This document shows positions 49,085 through 58,466 of a stretch of DNA of 64,000 nucleotides, piece after piece. Below the pieces are notes generated by a model that ran no database searches, was not told the DNA's origin, and was given only the letters and a program-made list of their open reading frames with translations. Each line of letters starts with the position of its first letter. The first letter of the stretch is position 1. This DNA comes from Aerobium sp039839275 (lineage in GTDB: Bacteria; Pseudomonadota; Alphaproteobacteria; Rhizobiales; Rhizobiaceae). The DNA lies in the NCBI RefSeq assembly GCF_039839275.1, contig NZ_JBDOQP010000003.1, positions 310,001-374,000 of the forward strand, given 5' to 3'. A program made the position numbers and the translations under genes.

Positions 49085-49792
49085 TTAGAAGTCCAGCCGC
49101 TGCTGGCCCGCATCCATTGCAGTCAGCACCTGGGCAGCGAGCGCGCGGGTGATACGCGTCTTCTGCTCGAGGGCAGCGCGGTCAAGTCGCGCCACGACAT
49201 CGATGGCTGTCGACAGGGAGCGTTCCATGCGGCGCACGAGATAGTGGACGACGTGCGGTTCGACCTCCACCTGGCGATCGGCAAACAGCTTGGTCAGCAC
49301 CGCAGCCAGCAGGACATCGTCTGGCTCCTGTATCTCGACGATCGCCGCGGCCTTGAGACGCGATGCGAGGTCGGGGAGCCGGACGGACCAGGCCGAGGGA
49401 AACCGCCGGGAGGTCAGCAGCAGCGAGGTGCCCGCCTGTCGCACGGCGTTGATCAGATGGAACAGCCCGATCTCGTCGACGGGTCGAGCATCGATGTCAT
49501 CGATCAGCACGGGACCATGCGCGGCAGCCTCGATCGCCGCGGACCCGAGCGGCCCGGCGGAGAATCGGGACGCGCTGCTTTCGGAACACCAGATCGCCGC
49601 CAGGTGCGACTTTCCCGAACCAGCCGGCCCGGCAAGCACCATGACAGGCGTTGGCCAGTCGGGCCAACGCTCGATCAGCGCCAGCGCCTCCGCATTGGCG
49701 GGGGCAACGACCAGGTCGTCACGACTGCGTGCAACGGGATGGACGAGATCGAGCGGCAATTGCCGCGGTGTGTTCGCAGGCCCGGAAGACAT
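49085..49792 (-). CDS. hdaA: DnaA-inactivating ATPase HdaA (Hda homologue)
   Basis: A 235-residue AAA+ protein like Hda, which stimulates ATP hydrolysis on DnaA to limit re-initiation. An N-terminal QLPLDL at residues 11-16 is a beta-clamp-binding motif. Walker A is GPAGSGKS at 55-62, Walker B VLIDDID, sensor region LLLTSRRFPSAW. The start at 49792 is chosen so that the clamp motif lies near the N-terminus. It follows the AI-2E gene by 7 bases and the operon is divergent from purM. Confidence 0.9.
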   Translation of the reverse strand: MSSGPANTPRQLPLDLVHPVARSRDDLVVAPANAEALALIERWPDWPTPVMVLAGPAGSGKSHLAAIWCSESSASRFSAGPLGSAAIEAAAHGPVLIDDIDARPVDEIGLFHLINAVRQAGTSLLLTSRRFPSAWSVRLPDLASRLKAAAIVEIQEPDDVLLAAVLTKLFADRQVEVEPHVVHYLVRRMERSLSTAIDVVARLDRAALEQKTRITRALAAQVLTAMDAGQQRLDF

Positions 49793-49799
49793 GGGCGCT

Positions 49800-50945
49800 T
49801 TACCGGTCCGGCTCGGACAGGTCGGCATCCGGCGCGTGGCCACGATAGAAGGGCGACTGAAGGTAGCGCGACAGGGCAAATCGGACGAGAACGCCGACCG
49901 CTGCGGCGGCAGGCACCGCGACCAACAGGCCAACAAAGCCGAACAGAGCACCGAACGCGAAGAGCGCGAACATCAGCCAGACGGGATGGAGACCGACACT
50001 CTTTCCGACGAGGTTCGGCTGAAGAATGTTGCCCTCGACGAACTGGCCCGCGAAGAAGATCACGGCGACGACGACGACCCAGTGCCATTCGGGCCAGAAC
50101 TGGACCAACGCGACACCCAGCGACAGGATCAGGCCGATCATGGAGCCGACATAGGGGATGAAACCGATCAGGCCGGTGAAGAGCCCGATCAGCAGGCCGA
50201 AGTTCAGCCCGACGATCGTCAGGCCGACGGCATAGAATATCCCCAGGATCAGGCAGACCGTACCCTGGCCCCGGACGAAGCCGGCAACGGCAAGGTCGAT
50301 GTCGTTGGCGATCTTGCGCACCGTGCCGAGATGGTCGCGCGGCACCCAACTGTCGACACGCGCGACCATCCTGTCCCAGTCGAGCAGCATGTAGAAGGCG
50401 ACGACAGGCGTGATCACGAAGAGCCCGGCAATGTCGATGAGCGTTCTGCCCGAGCTGACGAGCGACGAGAACAACCCGGTGATGAAGCCGGTGCCCTCCT
50501 GCAGCAGCGAGGTCAGCCCTTCGCGCAGCGATTCGGGATCGACGCCGACGGTCCGGCCGAGCCATTCGGGGTCGAAACTGGTCACAAGCGATTGCAGGCG
50601 AGTGAAATAATCGGGCAGGCGTCCAAGGAACTCGGCAGCCTGGCTCGCCAGGATCGGGATGACCAGCATCATGCCGAGAGCGAGAACGACGATGAACAGA
50701 ACCAGGATGAGGACCGTCGCGGCCATGCGCGAGAGGCCCCAGCGCTCGAAGCGGTCGGCGACCGGGTCGAGGAAATAGGCGAGGATCATGCCTGCGAAAA
50801 AGGGCAGCAGGACGGACGAAAACACGTAGAGAAATACGATGAAGACGACGGCGGCGGCGAACCAGAACATGATCTGGCGGCGGAACGCGCCCGCCACGAC
50901 GGCCTCGGCCATCCGCTCCTGAATCTCAGTGTCCTGCTTGTTCAT
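49800..50945 (-). CDS. AI-2E family transporter (PerM-like)
   Basis: A 381-residue membrane protein of the AI-2E/PerM family with about 7-8 helices. Family features are LPFFAGMILAYFLDPVADRF, GFVRGQGTVCLILGIFYAVG and GFIPYVGSMIGLILSL. Substrate unknown. Its start overlaps the CDP-alcohol phosphatidyltransferase gene end by 20 bases. The order purM / phosphatidyltransferase / AI-2E / hdaA recurs in rhizobia (from memory). Confidence 0.88.
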   Translation of the reverse strand: MNKQDTEIQERMAEAVVAGAFRRQIMFWFAAAVVFIVFLYVFSSVLLPFFAGMILAYFLDPVADRFERWGLSRMAATVLILVLFIVVLALGMMLVIPILASQAAEFLGRLPDYFTRLQSLVTSFDPEWLGRTVGVDPESLREGLTSLLQEGTGFITGLFSSLVSSGRTLIDIAGLFVITPVVAFYMLLDWDRMVARVDSWVPRDHLGTVRKIANDIDLAVAGFVRGQGTVCLILGIFYAVGLTIVGLNFGLLIGLFTGLIGFIPYVGSMIGLILSLGVALVQFWPEWHWVVVVAVIFFAGQFVEGNILQPNLVGKSVGLHPVWLMFALFAFGALFGFVGLLVAVPAAAAVGVLVRFALSRYLQSPFYRGHAPDADLSEPDR

Positions 50946-51474
50946 CGCGGCCCATATGCCTCAGCCATTGCACGAGATAGGCCGCCGCGGAACCCACGGT
51001 CAAGACCGCGCACAGCCAGACAAGCAGGAATCGCGTCGGACCGAATGATTCTGCGAAGGCGAGTTCTGCCAGGACGACGATCGCGAGCACGATCTGGGCG
51101 GCGGTGTTGGCCTTCGACACGAAAAGCGGCTTCACGGTGACGGGGTTTCCCATGATCGTCGACAGAAGAACTGCGCATACGATCAAGGCATCGCGCGACA
51201 CGGCCATGACAACCAGCCACAGCGGCAGTTCGCCCATGAAACCGAGCACGACGAAGACGCTGACGAGCAACAGCTTGTCGGCCATCGGATCGAGATAGGC
51301 GCCGAGCGTCGAGCGCTGGTTGAAATGCCGGGCGATGAACCCGTCCACGCCGTCGGACACGCCTGCGACCACGAAGCAGACGAGCGCCCATTCCTTGTCG
51401 TCGCTGAGGAGCGCGAGAATGACGACCGGGACCAGAAGGAACCGGAAGATCGTGATGAAATTCGGTACTGTCAC
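50926..51474 (-). CDS. CDP-alcohol phosphatidyltransferase (PgsA-like)
   Basis: A 182-residue membrane enzyme that displaces CMP from a CDP-activated lipid onto an alcohol. The catalytic motif D-x2-DG-x2-AR-x8-G-x3-D-x3-D is complete (Asp41, Asp44-Gly45, Ala48-Arg49, Gly58, Asp62, Asp66). About five helices. A GTG start at 51474 is preferred because GGAGA lies 7 bases upstream; a TTG at 51498 would add eight residues. Substrate uncertain; pgsA proper is at the end of the window. Confidence 0.85.
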   Translation of the reverse strand: MTVPNFITIFRFLLVPVVILALLSDDKEWALVCFVVAGVSDGVDGFIARHFNQRSTLGAYLDPMADKLLLVSVFVVLGFMGELPLWLVVMAVSRDALIVCAVLLSTIMGNPVTVKPLFVSKANTAAQIVLAIVVLAELAFAESFGPTRFLLVWLCAVLTVGSAAAYLVQWLRHMGRDEQAGH

Positions 51475-51643
51475 CGGTAATGTCTCCCGGACGCGCAAGC
51501 GCCCTGTTGATAAATGGCCGGCAAAGTCACAACGATCAAGTGCGCGATCACATCAGCGGCCCGCGCGCTTGCGAGCGCGAGCACTTCATGCGAAGAGCCC
51601 GCATGGCGACATGCTCCAACATCCAACCGGGGCAAAGGCACGG

Positions 51644-52708
51644 ATGAGCGAACAGAAGAATGGCCTCACCTATGCGCAGGCCGGCGTCGACATCGACGCG
51701 GGCAACGCGCTGGTGGAAAAGATCAAGCCGATGGTGCGCTCGACGCGCCGGCCCGGTGCCGATGGAGAGATCGGTGGATTTGGCGGGCTCTTCGACCTCA
51801 AGGCCGCCGGATTTTCCGATCCCGTGCTGGTCGCGGCCAATGACGGCGTCGGCACCAAGCTGAAGGTGGCGATCGATGCCGACCGTCACGAGACCGTCGG
51901 CATCGACCTCGTGGCGATGTGCGTCAACGACCTCGTCGTGCAGGGCGCCGAACCGCTGTTCTTCCTCGACTATTTCGCCACAGGCAAGCTTGATCCCGAC
52001 CAGGGCGCGGCCATCGTTTCCGGCATCGCGGAAGGCTGCCGCCAAGCGGGCTGCGCGCTCATCGGCGGCGAGACCGCGGAAATGCCCGGCATGTACGCGC
52101 AAGGTGACTACGACCTCGCCGGGTTCGCGGTGGGGGCTGCCGAACGCGGGCAGCTTCTGCCGACCGACGACATCGTCGAAGGCGACGTGATTCTCGGACT
52201 TGGGTCCTCGGGCGTCCATTCTAACGGTTTTTCACTGGTGCGCCGCATCGTGGAGATGTCGGGCCTCGGCTGGGATGCGCCCTGCCCCTTCGACAAATAC
52301 CGGTCGCTCGGCGAGGCACTGCTGACGCCAACGCGCATCTACGTGAAGCCGGTGCTGGCAGCCATACGCTCCACCCATGGCATCAAGGCGCTGGCGCACA
52401 TCACCGGCGGCGGCTTCCCCGAAAACATACCGCGTGTCCTGCCGAAGGATTTTTCGGCGGAGCTCGACCTCGACGCCATCGACGTGCCGGCGGTATTCTC
52501 GTGGCTTGCAAAGACGGGCGGCGTGGAGGCCAACGAGATGATGCGCACCTTCAATTGCGGCATCGGGATGGTGCTGGTGGTTGCCGCCGGGCAGGCAGCC
52601 CAGGTTGCCGCTGTGCTGAACCAGGCCGGCGAGGAGGTCACGACGATCGGGCGCATCATGCCGCGCCGAGAGGCAGGCGTGGTCTATCGCGGCAATATTG
52701 GACTGTGA
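51644..52708 (+). CDS. purM: Phosphoribosylformylglycinamidine cyclo-ligase
   Basis: A 354-residue AIR synthetase, fifth step of purine synthesis. Typical blocks: TYAQAGVDIDAGNALVEKIK, DPVLVAANDGVGTKLKVAI, VDLVAMCVNDLVVQGAEP-like GIDLVAMCVNDLVVQGAEP, IGGETAEMPGMYA and GLGSSGVHSNGFSLVR. Start at 51644 begins MSEQKNGLTYAQ. It overlaps or abuts purN and is divergent from the phosphatidyltransferase operon (169 bases). Confidence 0.97.
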   Translation: MSEQKNGLTYAQAGVDIDAGNALVEKIKPMVRSTRRPGADGEIGGFGGLFDLKAAGFSDPVLVAANDGVGTKLKVAIDADRHETVGIDLVAMCVNDLVVQGAEPLFFLDYFATGKLDPDQGAAIVSGIAEGCRQAGCALIGGETAEMPGMYAQGDYDLAGFAVGAAERGQLLPTDDIVEGDVILGLGSSGVHSNGFSLVRRIVEMSGLGWDAPCPFDKYRSLGEALLTPTRIYVKPVLAAIRSTHGIKALAHITGGGFPENIPRVLPKDFSAELDLDAIDVPAVFSWLAKTGGVEANEMMRTFNCGIGMVLVVAAGQAAQVAAVLNQAGEEVTTIGRIMPRREAGVVYRGNIGL

Positions 52709-52713
52709 TTGTC

Positions 52714-53403
52714 ATGAAGAAGCGCGTCGTCATCCTGATTTCCGGTCGTGGCTCCAATATGGGGGCGCTGATCGAAGCCGCCGGCGATCCGGCATGTCCA
52801 TTCGTGATCGTCGGCGTGATCTCGAACAAGGCCGACGCGAAGGGCCTTGCGGCAGCCTCGTCGCTGGGCTTGGAGACCAAGGCGATCACCCGTGACGATT
52901 ACCCGTCCAAGACTGCGCTCGACGAGGCCCTCGATGCGGAACTGACGCGGATGCGCGCCGACATCGTCTGCTTGGCAGGCTACATGCGATTGCTGACACC
53001 TGCGCTGACCCAGAAGTGGGCGGGCAGGATCATCAATATCCATCCTTCGCTGCTGCCTCTGTTCCGGGGGCTCGACACGCATAACAAGGCGCTCGAGGCC
53101 GGGATGCGCATTCATGGATGCAGCGTGCACTTCGTCACCGAGGGCATGGACGAAGGGCCGATCGTCGCGCAGGCGGCGGTTCCGGTTATGCCGGACGATA
53201 ATGCCGACACGCTGGAAGCACGCGTGTTGAGGGCCGAACACCGGTTGTATCCCCTTGCCGTGACGCTGGTTGCACTTGGCAAGGCGCGCATGGAAGGCTC
53301 GCGTGTCGTGCTGTCGGGCGTCGGTGCGGAGGGCGTGCTGCTGTCACCGGGCGCGGCCAGCGACGAGGTCGACATCGAGAGCCTGGCGCGGATGACGCCC
53401 TGA
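52714..53403 (+). CDS. purN: Phosphoribosylglycinamide formyltransferase
   Basis: A 229-residue GAR transformylase using 10-formyl-tetrahydrofolate. The family motifs are ILISGRGSNMGALIEA, the catalytic NIHPSLLPLFRG (Asn and His), and GCSVHFVTEGMDEGPIVAQ. ATG 52714 is used; an in-frame GTG at 52705 overlaps the purM stop (GTGA) and is a possible start adding three residues. It has a C-terminal extension of about 20 residues compared with E. coli. Confidence 0.95.
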   Translation: MKKRVVILISGRGSNMGALIEAAGDPACPFVIVGVISNKADAKGLAAASSLGLETKAITRDDYPSKTALDEALDAELTRMRADIVCLAGYMRLLTPALTQKWAGRIINIHPSLLPLFRGLDTHNKALEAGMRIHGCSVHFVTEGMDEGPIVAQAAVPVMPDDNADTLEARVLRAEHRLYPLAVTLVALGKARMEGSRVVLSGVGAEGVLLSPGAASDEVDIESLARMTP

Positions 53404-53470
53404 GGCAACTGACAAGCTCTGTCAGGAGGTCGCTGCTATGCTCCCGCGAGGCGTTCGCCAGGAGGCATGG

Positions 53471-53911
53471 ATGTCGACTGAATTGCCAGAAACACCCTTA
53501 GTGCCGGACGGGGCAATCACCACCGTCTTCGACGGCTATCCGGAAGCCACGCGACGTGCCTTGTTGGGACTGCGACGTCTCATCTACGAGACGGCTGCCG
53601 AAACGAAAGGCGTCGGGCCGATCGAGGAAGCGTTGAAATGGGGCCAGCCGAGCTACCTGACTTCCAAGTCCAAGAGCGGCAGTACAATCCGGCTCGGAAC
53701 GCCGAAGGATGGCGACGAAACCGTCGCGATCTTCTTCCACTGCCAGACCAACCTGGTGTCGACCTTCCGCAGCCTCTACCCGGATCGCTTCGCCTTTGAC
53801 GGAAACCGCGCCATCCATGTGTCCGTCCATGCAGACATGTTCTCAGCCGAACTGAAGCACTGCATTTCGCTCGCGCTCACTTATCACAGCCGGAAAAAGG
53901 TCGAGCCGTGA
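53471..53911 (+). CDS. DUF1801 domain protein
   Basis: A 146-residue protein of the DUF1801 (YdhG-like) family. Typical features are LLGLRRLIYETAAETKGV, EALKWGQPSYLT and a beta sheet with FFHCQTNLVSTFR. Function not known. The ATG at 53471 has GGAGG five bases upstream. Its stop overlaps the GTG start of the SixA gene. A short inverted repeat CTGACA-N5-TGTCAG (53409-53425) lies upstream of it. Confidence 0.8.
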   Translation: MSTELPETPLVPDGAITTVFDGYPEATRRALLGLRRLIYETAAETKGVGPIEEALKWGQPSYLTSKSKSGSTIRLGTPKDGDETVAIFFHCQTNLVSTFRSLYPDRFAFDGNRAIHVSVHADMFSAELKHCISLALTYHSRKKVEP

Positions 53912-54420
53912 GCGGCAAGACCCTGCTTTTCCTTCGTCACGCCAAGTCGAGTTGGGACGATCCGGCTCTGGAAGATTTCCATCGACCGCTGGCAGATCGC
54001 GGCCGCAAGGCGGCACCGATTATGGCGCGCGAGATGAAGCGTCGTGGCTGGCTGCCAGACATGGCGGTGATTTCATCCTCGGTAAGGACGCGCCAGACGT
54101 GGCAGCTCGTGGCCGATGCGCTGCCCATGCCCGTTCCTGCCACATTCGACGAAACGCTTTACGAGGCGCCGGCTGAACGGATCCTGGATACGATCCGAAA
54201 GACGGACGAGGCCGTCGCGACGCTGCTTGTGGTTGGACACAATCCCGGACTTGAAGACCTTTCGCGCCAGCTTGCGTCCGATGACAGCGACGATCGGGCT
54301 CTGTCCCGCCTCGTCGCCAAGTTTCCGGCTGCCGCCATGGCGCGGTTCCGCTTCGAAGGCGGGTGGCGCGAACTGCAACATGCCCGGCTGGAGGACTTCG
54401 TGAAGCCCCGGGACCTTTAA
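53908..54420 (+). CDS. SixA-like histidine phosphatase
   Basis: A 170-residue histidine-phosphatase-superfamily protein of the SixA kind. The N-terminal catalytic RHAKSSWDDPAL near residues 10-21 replaces the classical RHGE motif as in SixA; the second His is in VVGHNPGLEDL. SixA dephosphorylates phospho-histidine on signalling proteins; the target here is not known. GTG start overlapping the previous stop (GTGA). Its stop overlaps the convergent molybdoenzyme gene by 4 bases. Confidence 0.85.
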   Translation: MSGKTLLFLRHAKSSWDDPALEDFHRPLADRGRKAAPIMAREMKRRGWLPDMAVISSSVRTRQTWQLVADALPMPVPATFDETLYEAPAERILDTIRKTDEAVATLLVVGHNPGLEDLSRQLASDDSDDRALSRLVAKFPAAAMARFRFEGGWRELQHARLEDFVKPRDL

Positions 54421-56525
54421 AACACCGCCCGCAACCACACGCGGTTGTCGTGGAATGCAGCGCCGCCGTAAGGCGCTGCTGCGTCCGCGCCGGTCAGTAC
54501 GTTGATACCCTCGCCGCGCTCATGGGCGGAGTTGGGCCAGATGCCCTCGGCGATCACCACCCCGCGCTTGACGCCGTCGAACAGTTTTGCGTGCAGAACG
54601 ACCTCACCCCGCCTGTTGCCGACCTCGATGCGGCCGCCATCGGCCACGCCAAGGCGGGCGGCATCGTCCGGATGGATCAGCAGCTCGGGACGCCCTTCGC
54701 GCTTTTTCGAGCCCGGCGTCTCGGTGAAGGTGGAATTGAGGAAGCTGCGCGCTGGTGACGTCGCCAGCCGGAAGGGGTGGGCGTCGTCGGCGACCTCGAT
54801 CAGGTCGACATGGTCAGGAAATTCCGGCAATTGTTCGTATGGACCAAGCGTGCCAACCGATTTCGGCGGCTTGTTGGGCGCAAACCCGCCGTCCCATTGC
54901 GGGCGGAAGCGGAATTTGCCGTCCGGATGGCCGAAGCCGCGAATGTAGTGGGCGGTCTCGAAGTCCGGCTGAACGTCAAGCCAGCGGTCGTTCCTGAGCG
55001 TCTCGAAGGTACCGTAGCCCTCGCGCGCAAGCATGTGGTCGATATGCTCGCGCTCGCTGAGCCCAAATCCCGGCCGGTCGGCGACGCCGAGGCGCCGGGC
55101 CAGTTCCTCGATCACGAAGAGATTGGTGCGCGGCCCTTCCGGCGGGTCGACCAGCTTGGGGCCGAGCATCAGATACTGATGCCCGCCGCCCTTGTAGATG
55201 TCGTCATGCTCCATGAACATGGTGGCCGGCAGGACGACATCGGCAAGCTCGGCCGTGTCGGTCATGAACTGCTCGTGCACGCAGGCGAACAGGTCGTCGC
55301 GCAGGAACCCCTGCTTCACCAGCCTCTGCTCAGGCGCGACGTTGGCGGGATTGGTGTTCTGGATGAGCAGCGCGGTGACCGGCGGACCATTTCGCAAAGC
55401 CACGGGATCGCCGGTGAGCACCGGGCCGATCTGCGACTGGTCCAGATGGCGGATGTTGGGATCCGACATGCCGGCGCCTTCGAGCAATCCCTTGTCGAGG
55501 CGGTAGATCGCGCCGTTGTTGTGAAACGCACCACCGCCTTCGTACTGCCAGCAACCCGTGACGGCGGCAATGGAGGCTGCGGCGTGCATGTTGACAGAGC
55601 CGTTGCGCTGGCGCGCAAAGCCGTAGCCCAGGCGGAAAAAGGTTCTCTTCGTTGTGCCGACCAGATGCGCGAACGCCTCGATCTCTTCCACCGAAAGACC
55701 GGTGATGGCGGCCGCCCATTCGGGCGTGCGGGTCTGGAGGTGGGCTTCGAGGCCATGCGGATCGTCGGTGTACCTGGCCAGATAGTCGCGGTCGGCCAGC
55801 CCGTCGCGGAAAAGCACGTGCATGACGGCGCATGCGAGCGCGCCATCGGTGCCAGGCTTCAGGATCAGACCGATGTCGGCCTGCTTCATCGTGGCATTGT
55901 CATAAATGTCGACGACGACGATCTTCGCGCCGCGCTCCTTTCGCGCCTTGACCGCATGCGTCATCACATTGACCTGGGTCGCCACCGCGTTCGTGCCCCA
56001 GATCACCACGCAATCCGACTTGGCCATCTCGCGCGGGTCGGGACCGGCGAGCCGGCCGGTGCCCATGACGTAGCCTGTCCAGGCGAGATTGGTGCAGATG
56101 GTGCTGAAGAAGCCGGAATAGCGCTTCGCATGACGCAGACGCTCGATCGAGTCTCGCTGGACGAGCCCCATCGTGCCGGCATAGAAATACGGCCAGACGG
56201 TCTCCGACCCATGCTTTTCTTCAGCCGCGATCAGCTTCTCGGCGACGAGGTCGAGTGCCGCCTCCCAACTCGCTTCCTTCCACTTGCCCTCGCCCTTGGC
56301 GCCGGCGCGGACCAGCGGCTTCTTCAGGCGCTCGGGATGGTGGATCCGCTCCGAATAGCGGGCGACCTTGGCGCAGATGACGCCGGCGGTGTAGGCATTG
56401 CCCTTGGCGCCGTGGACCCGGCCGATGGTGCGACCGTCGATCACCTCGACGTCGAGCGCGCAGGTCGACGGACAGTCGTGCGGGCAGGCGGAATGGGCGA
56501 TGCGGATGTCGGCGTGCTGGTTCAT
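54417..56525 (-). CDS. Molybdopterin-containing oxidoreductase with N-terminal 4Fe-4S site
   Basis: A 702-residue enzyme of the DMSO-reductase/formate-dehydrogenase superfamily. A 4Fe-4S site near the N-terminus uses Cys14, Cys18, Cys22 and Cys51 (CPHDCPSTC, then VICAKV). Cys144 in STICTNLAWTGY aligns with the molybdenum-ligand position of formate dehydrogenase-like enzymes, which is tentative. The C-terminal molydopterin-dinucleotide-binding domain contains FLNSTFTETPGSKKR and VGNRRGEVVLHAKLFDG. There is no Tat signal, so it is probably cytoplasmic. No electron-transfer subunit lies nearby. Substrate unknown. Confidence 0.85.
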   Translation of the reverse strand: MNQHADIRIAHSACPHDCPSTCALDVEVIDGRTIGRVHGAKGNAYTAGVICAKVARYSERIHHPERLKKPLVRAGAKGEGKWKEASWEAALDLVAEKLIAAEEKHGSETVWPYFYAGTMGLVQRDSIERLRHAKRYSGFFSTICTNLAWTGYVMGTGRLAGPDPREMAKSDCVVIWGTNAVATQVNVMTHAVKARKERGAKIVVVDIYDNATMKQADIGLILKPGTDGALACAVMHVLFRDGLADRDYLARYTDDPHGLEAHLQTRTPEWAAAITGLSVEEIEAFAHLVGTTKRTFFRLGYGFARQRNGSVNMHAAASIAAVTGCWQYEGGGAFHNNGAIYRLDKGLLEGAGMSDPNIRHLDQSQIGPVLTGDPVALRNGPPVTALLIQNTNPANVAPEQRLVKQGFLRDDLFACVHEQFMTDTAELADVVLPATMFMEHDDIYKGGGHQYLMLGPKLVDPPEGPRTNLFVIEELARRLGVADRPGFGLSEREHIDHMLAREGYGTFETLRNDRWLDVQPDFETAHYIRGFGHPDGKFRFRPQWDGGFAPNKPPKSVGTLGPYEQLPEFPDHVDLIEVADDAHPFRLATSPARSFLNSTFTETPGSKKREGRPELLIHPDDAARLGVADGGRIEVGNRRGEVVLHAKLFDGVKRGVVIAEGIWPNSAHERGEGINVLTGADAAAPYGGAAFHDNRVWLRAVF

Positions 56526-56598
56526 GTGCAAGACCTAGCCGAAGATGCGGCCAGAGAGTAGAGCCAGCGTCACAAAACGGACGCTGCAGGGAGCAGGA

Positions 56599-57450
56599 AT
56601 GAACTACCGCCACGTCTATCATGCCGGAAATTTCGCCGACGTGGTCAAGCATGCGGTGCTGGCCCGGATCATCACCTACCTGAAACAGAAGGAGGCGGCG
56701 TTCCGCGTGATCGACACCCATGCCGGAACCGGGCTTTACGACCTTTCGTCCGTCGAAGCGCAGAAAACCGGCGAATGGCGGGACGGTATCGGCAAGCTGC
56801 TGGCGGCGGAATTGCCGGCCAGATCCGCCGCCCTGTTTGCGCCCTACCTCGATGCGGTGACGGGGTTCAACGAGGGGGACCGTCTTCAGCAGTATCCCGG
56901 TTCGCCGACACTGGCGCGGCGATTGCTGCGGCATCAGGACAGGCTCACCGCCATCGAACTGCATCCCGCCGACAGCGCCATTCTCAAGGCACGCTTCGAG
57001 GGCGACTGGCAGGTGCGGGTCATCGAACTCGACGGATGGCTGGCGCTCGGCGCCCATCTGCCGCCGAAAGAAAAACGCGGGCTCGTGCTGGTCGACCCGC
57101 CCTTTGAGCAGGAAGGCGAATTCGAAAGGCTGGCAGATGGGTTGATCAAAGCTCACAAGCGCTGGCCGGGCGGTGTCTATGCGCTTTGGTATCCGATCAA
57201 GGATCGCGGAGCCGTGAACATGTTTCGCGAGCGCCTGAGGGCGGCGGGGATCGCCAAGGTGATGGACATCTCGTTCATGGTTCGCGCGCCTTCGCCGGAG
57301 CCACGCCTCGACGGGACCGGCATGATCGTTGTAAACCCGCCTTATGTGCTTGCCGAGGAACTGGCGATAATGCTGCCGGAGCTGCATCGGATCCTGGCCG
57401 AGGCAAATACGCCTCGCCCTGCGGTGACCTGGCTCAGCGCCTCCCGGTAA
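56599..57450 (+). CDS. rlmJ: 23S rRNA (adenine2030-N6)-methyltransferase RlmJ
   Basis: A 283-residue methyltransferase of the RlmJ family, which methylates A2030 in 23S rRNA. Family blocks are MNYRHVYHAGNFADVVKHAV, THAGTGLYDL (SAM site) and LVLVDPPFEQEGEF, in which DPPF is the catalytic motif. The start at 56599 is chosen because the conserved MNYRHVYHAGN starts there, with GCAGG upstream. Its 3' end overlaps the convergent NTF2-like gene by 17 bases. Confidence 0.94.
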   Translation: MNYRHVYHAGNFADVVKHAVLARIITYLKQKEAAFRVIDTHAGTGLYDLSSVEAQKTGEWRDGIGKLLAAELPARSAALFAPYLDAVTGFNEGDRLQQYPGSPTLARRLLRHQDRLTAIELHPADSAILKARFEGDWQVRVIELDGWLALGAHLPPKEKRGLVLVDPPFEQEGEFERLADGLIKAHKRWPGGVYALWYPIKDRGAVNMFRERLRAAGIAKVMDISFMVRAPSPEPRLDGTGMIVVNPPYVLAEELAIMLPELHRILAEANTPRPAVTWLSASR

Positions 57451-57871
57451 GGCGGCGCTTCAACCGCTCGAGGCCGAGGAAGAAGCCGCCGATCCCATTC
57501 GGCCCATAGGGCTCATAGGCATGGAGCCGGCGGATGAGGCCGTCTCGTGCCTCGACGACGAACACCTGGGAAAAGGAAAGTTCCTTTCCAGCCTTGAGCT
57601 TGTGGTGCGAGGCGACCTCAAAGGCGGCCGAAAAACCGTCCTGCGACAGGAAGGTCTGCATTACCGTGAAACCGAAGCGCTCCATCACCGACAGACCCCA
57701 CTCCATGCCGGCGCGGAACTCTTCTTGCCCGCTCATGCGAGGGACGGGATAATGCGGATCGAAGATGTCCACGTCGGGCGCCATGATGGCGACCGCCGCG
57801 TCCACGTCCCGCGCCTCAATCGCCCTGAACACGCGCAGAGCCAGCGCGACGACGTCGTCCTTCGCGTCCAT
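57434..57871 (-). CDS. NTF2-like (SnoaL/DUF4440-type) protein
   Basis: A 145-residue protein of the nuclear transport factor 2-like fold, a small alpha+beta barrel. Typical: AIEARDVDAAVAIMAPDVDI and the buried tail around FVVEARDGLIRRLHAY. Catalytic role unknown. The ATG at 57871 is chosen because GAGGGG lies upstream; upstream in-frame sequence is not coding-like. It overlaps rlmJ by 17 bases at the 3' end. Confidence 0.75.
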   Translation of the reverse strand: MDAKDDVVALALRVFRAIEARDVDAAVAIMAPDVDIFDPHYPVPRMSGQEEFRAGMEWGLSVMERFGFTVMQTFLSQDGFSAAFEVASHHKLKAGKELSFSQVFVVEARDGLIRRLHAYEPYGPNGIGGFFLGLERLKRRLTGRR

Positions 57872-58018
57872 GCTATTTTCCCCTCGCCGCTTTGCCCTTA
57901 TGCTAAAGGTTACCATGCGCGAAGATCGTGGCAATGGCACACCTTGACCGGCATGCGTGCATTGAACAGATTGGTTTTTTGTCGAGAATCGCCGCGCGGC
58001 CGTTTTCTGGAGGTTTTG

Positions 58019-58450
58019 ATGATCCGCTTCGTTTGCCTGCTTCTGGCCTCCATGCTCACCTTCGCCAGCGGCGCTTCGAACGCGCTTGCGGCCGATCCGG
58101 TGGCGGTGCGGCTGGGCGATACCGGCGTATGTGCCAGCGACAAGGTGCTGAACCGCATCACCAAGCGCTTCGATTACCAGGTGCGCAACGTGCCGCACCT
58201 TCCCCAGGTGGCGATCGACGGCTTCCACCGCATCCACGAGGTGCGGCACCTGCCGCGACGTCCCGACTGGCCGATCGACCGGCTCTATTGCCAGGCAAAG
58301 GCCGCGCTTTCGGACGGCCGAAGCCGCGACATCTACTACCTGATCGAATGGCCGATGGGATTTGCAGGCATTGGCGGAAACGTCGAATTCTGCGTTTCGG
58401 GCTTCGATAGCTGGCACGTCTATGGCGGACGCTGCCGCTCGCTTCGCTGA
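58019..58450 (+). CDS. Exported four-cysteine protein of unknown function
   Basis: A 143-residue protein with a signal peptide (MIRFVCLLLASMLTFASGAS, cleavage near ALAA). The mature part has four cysteines (GVCASD, LYCQAK, EFCVSG, GRCRS), so two disulfides are likely in the periplasm. I recognise it as a conserved hypothetical of Hyphomicrobiales. GGAGG lies upstream of ATG 58019. It is 16 bases upstream of the RNase T2 gene, so it is likely co-transcribed. Confidence 0.7.
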   Translation: MIRFVCLLLASMLTFASGASNALAADPVAVRLGDTGVCASDKVLNRITKRFDYQVRNVPHLPQVAIDGFHRIHEVRHLPRRPDWPIDRLYCQAKAALSDGRSRDIYYLIEWPMGFAGIGGNVEFCVSGFDSWHVYGGRCRSLR

Positions 58451-58466
58451 GCGCGCAGCAGGGCAC

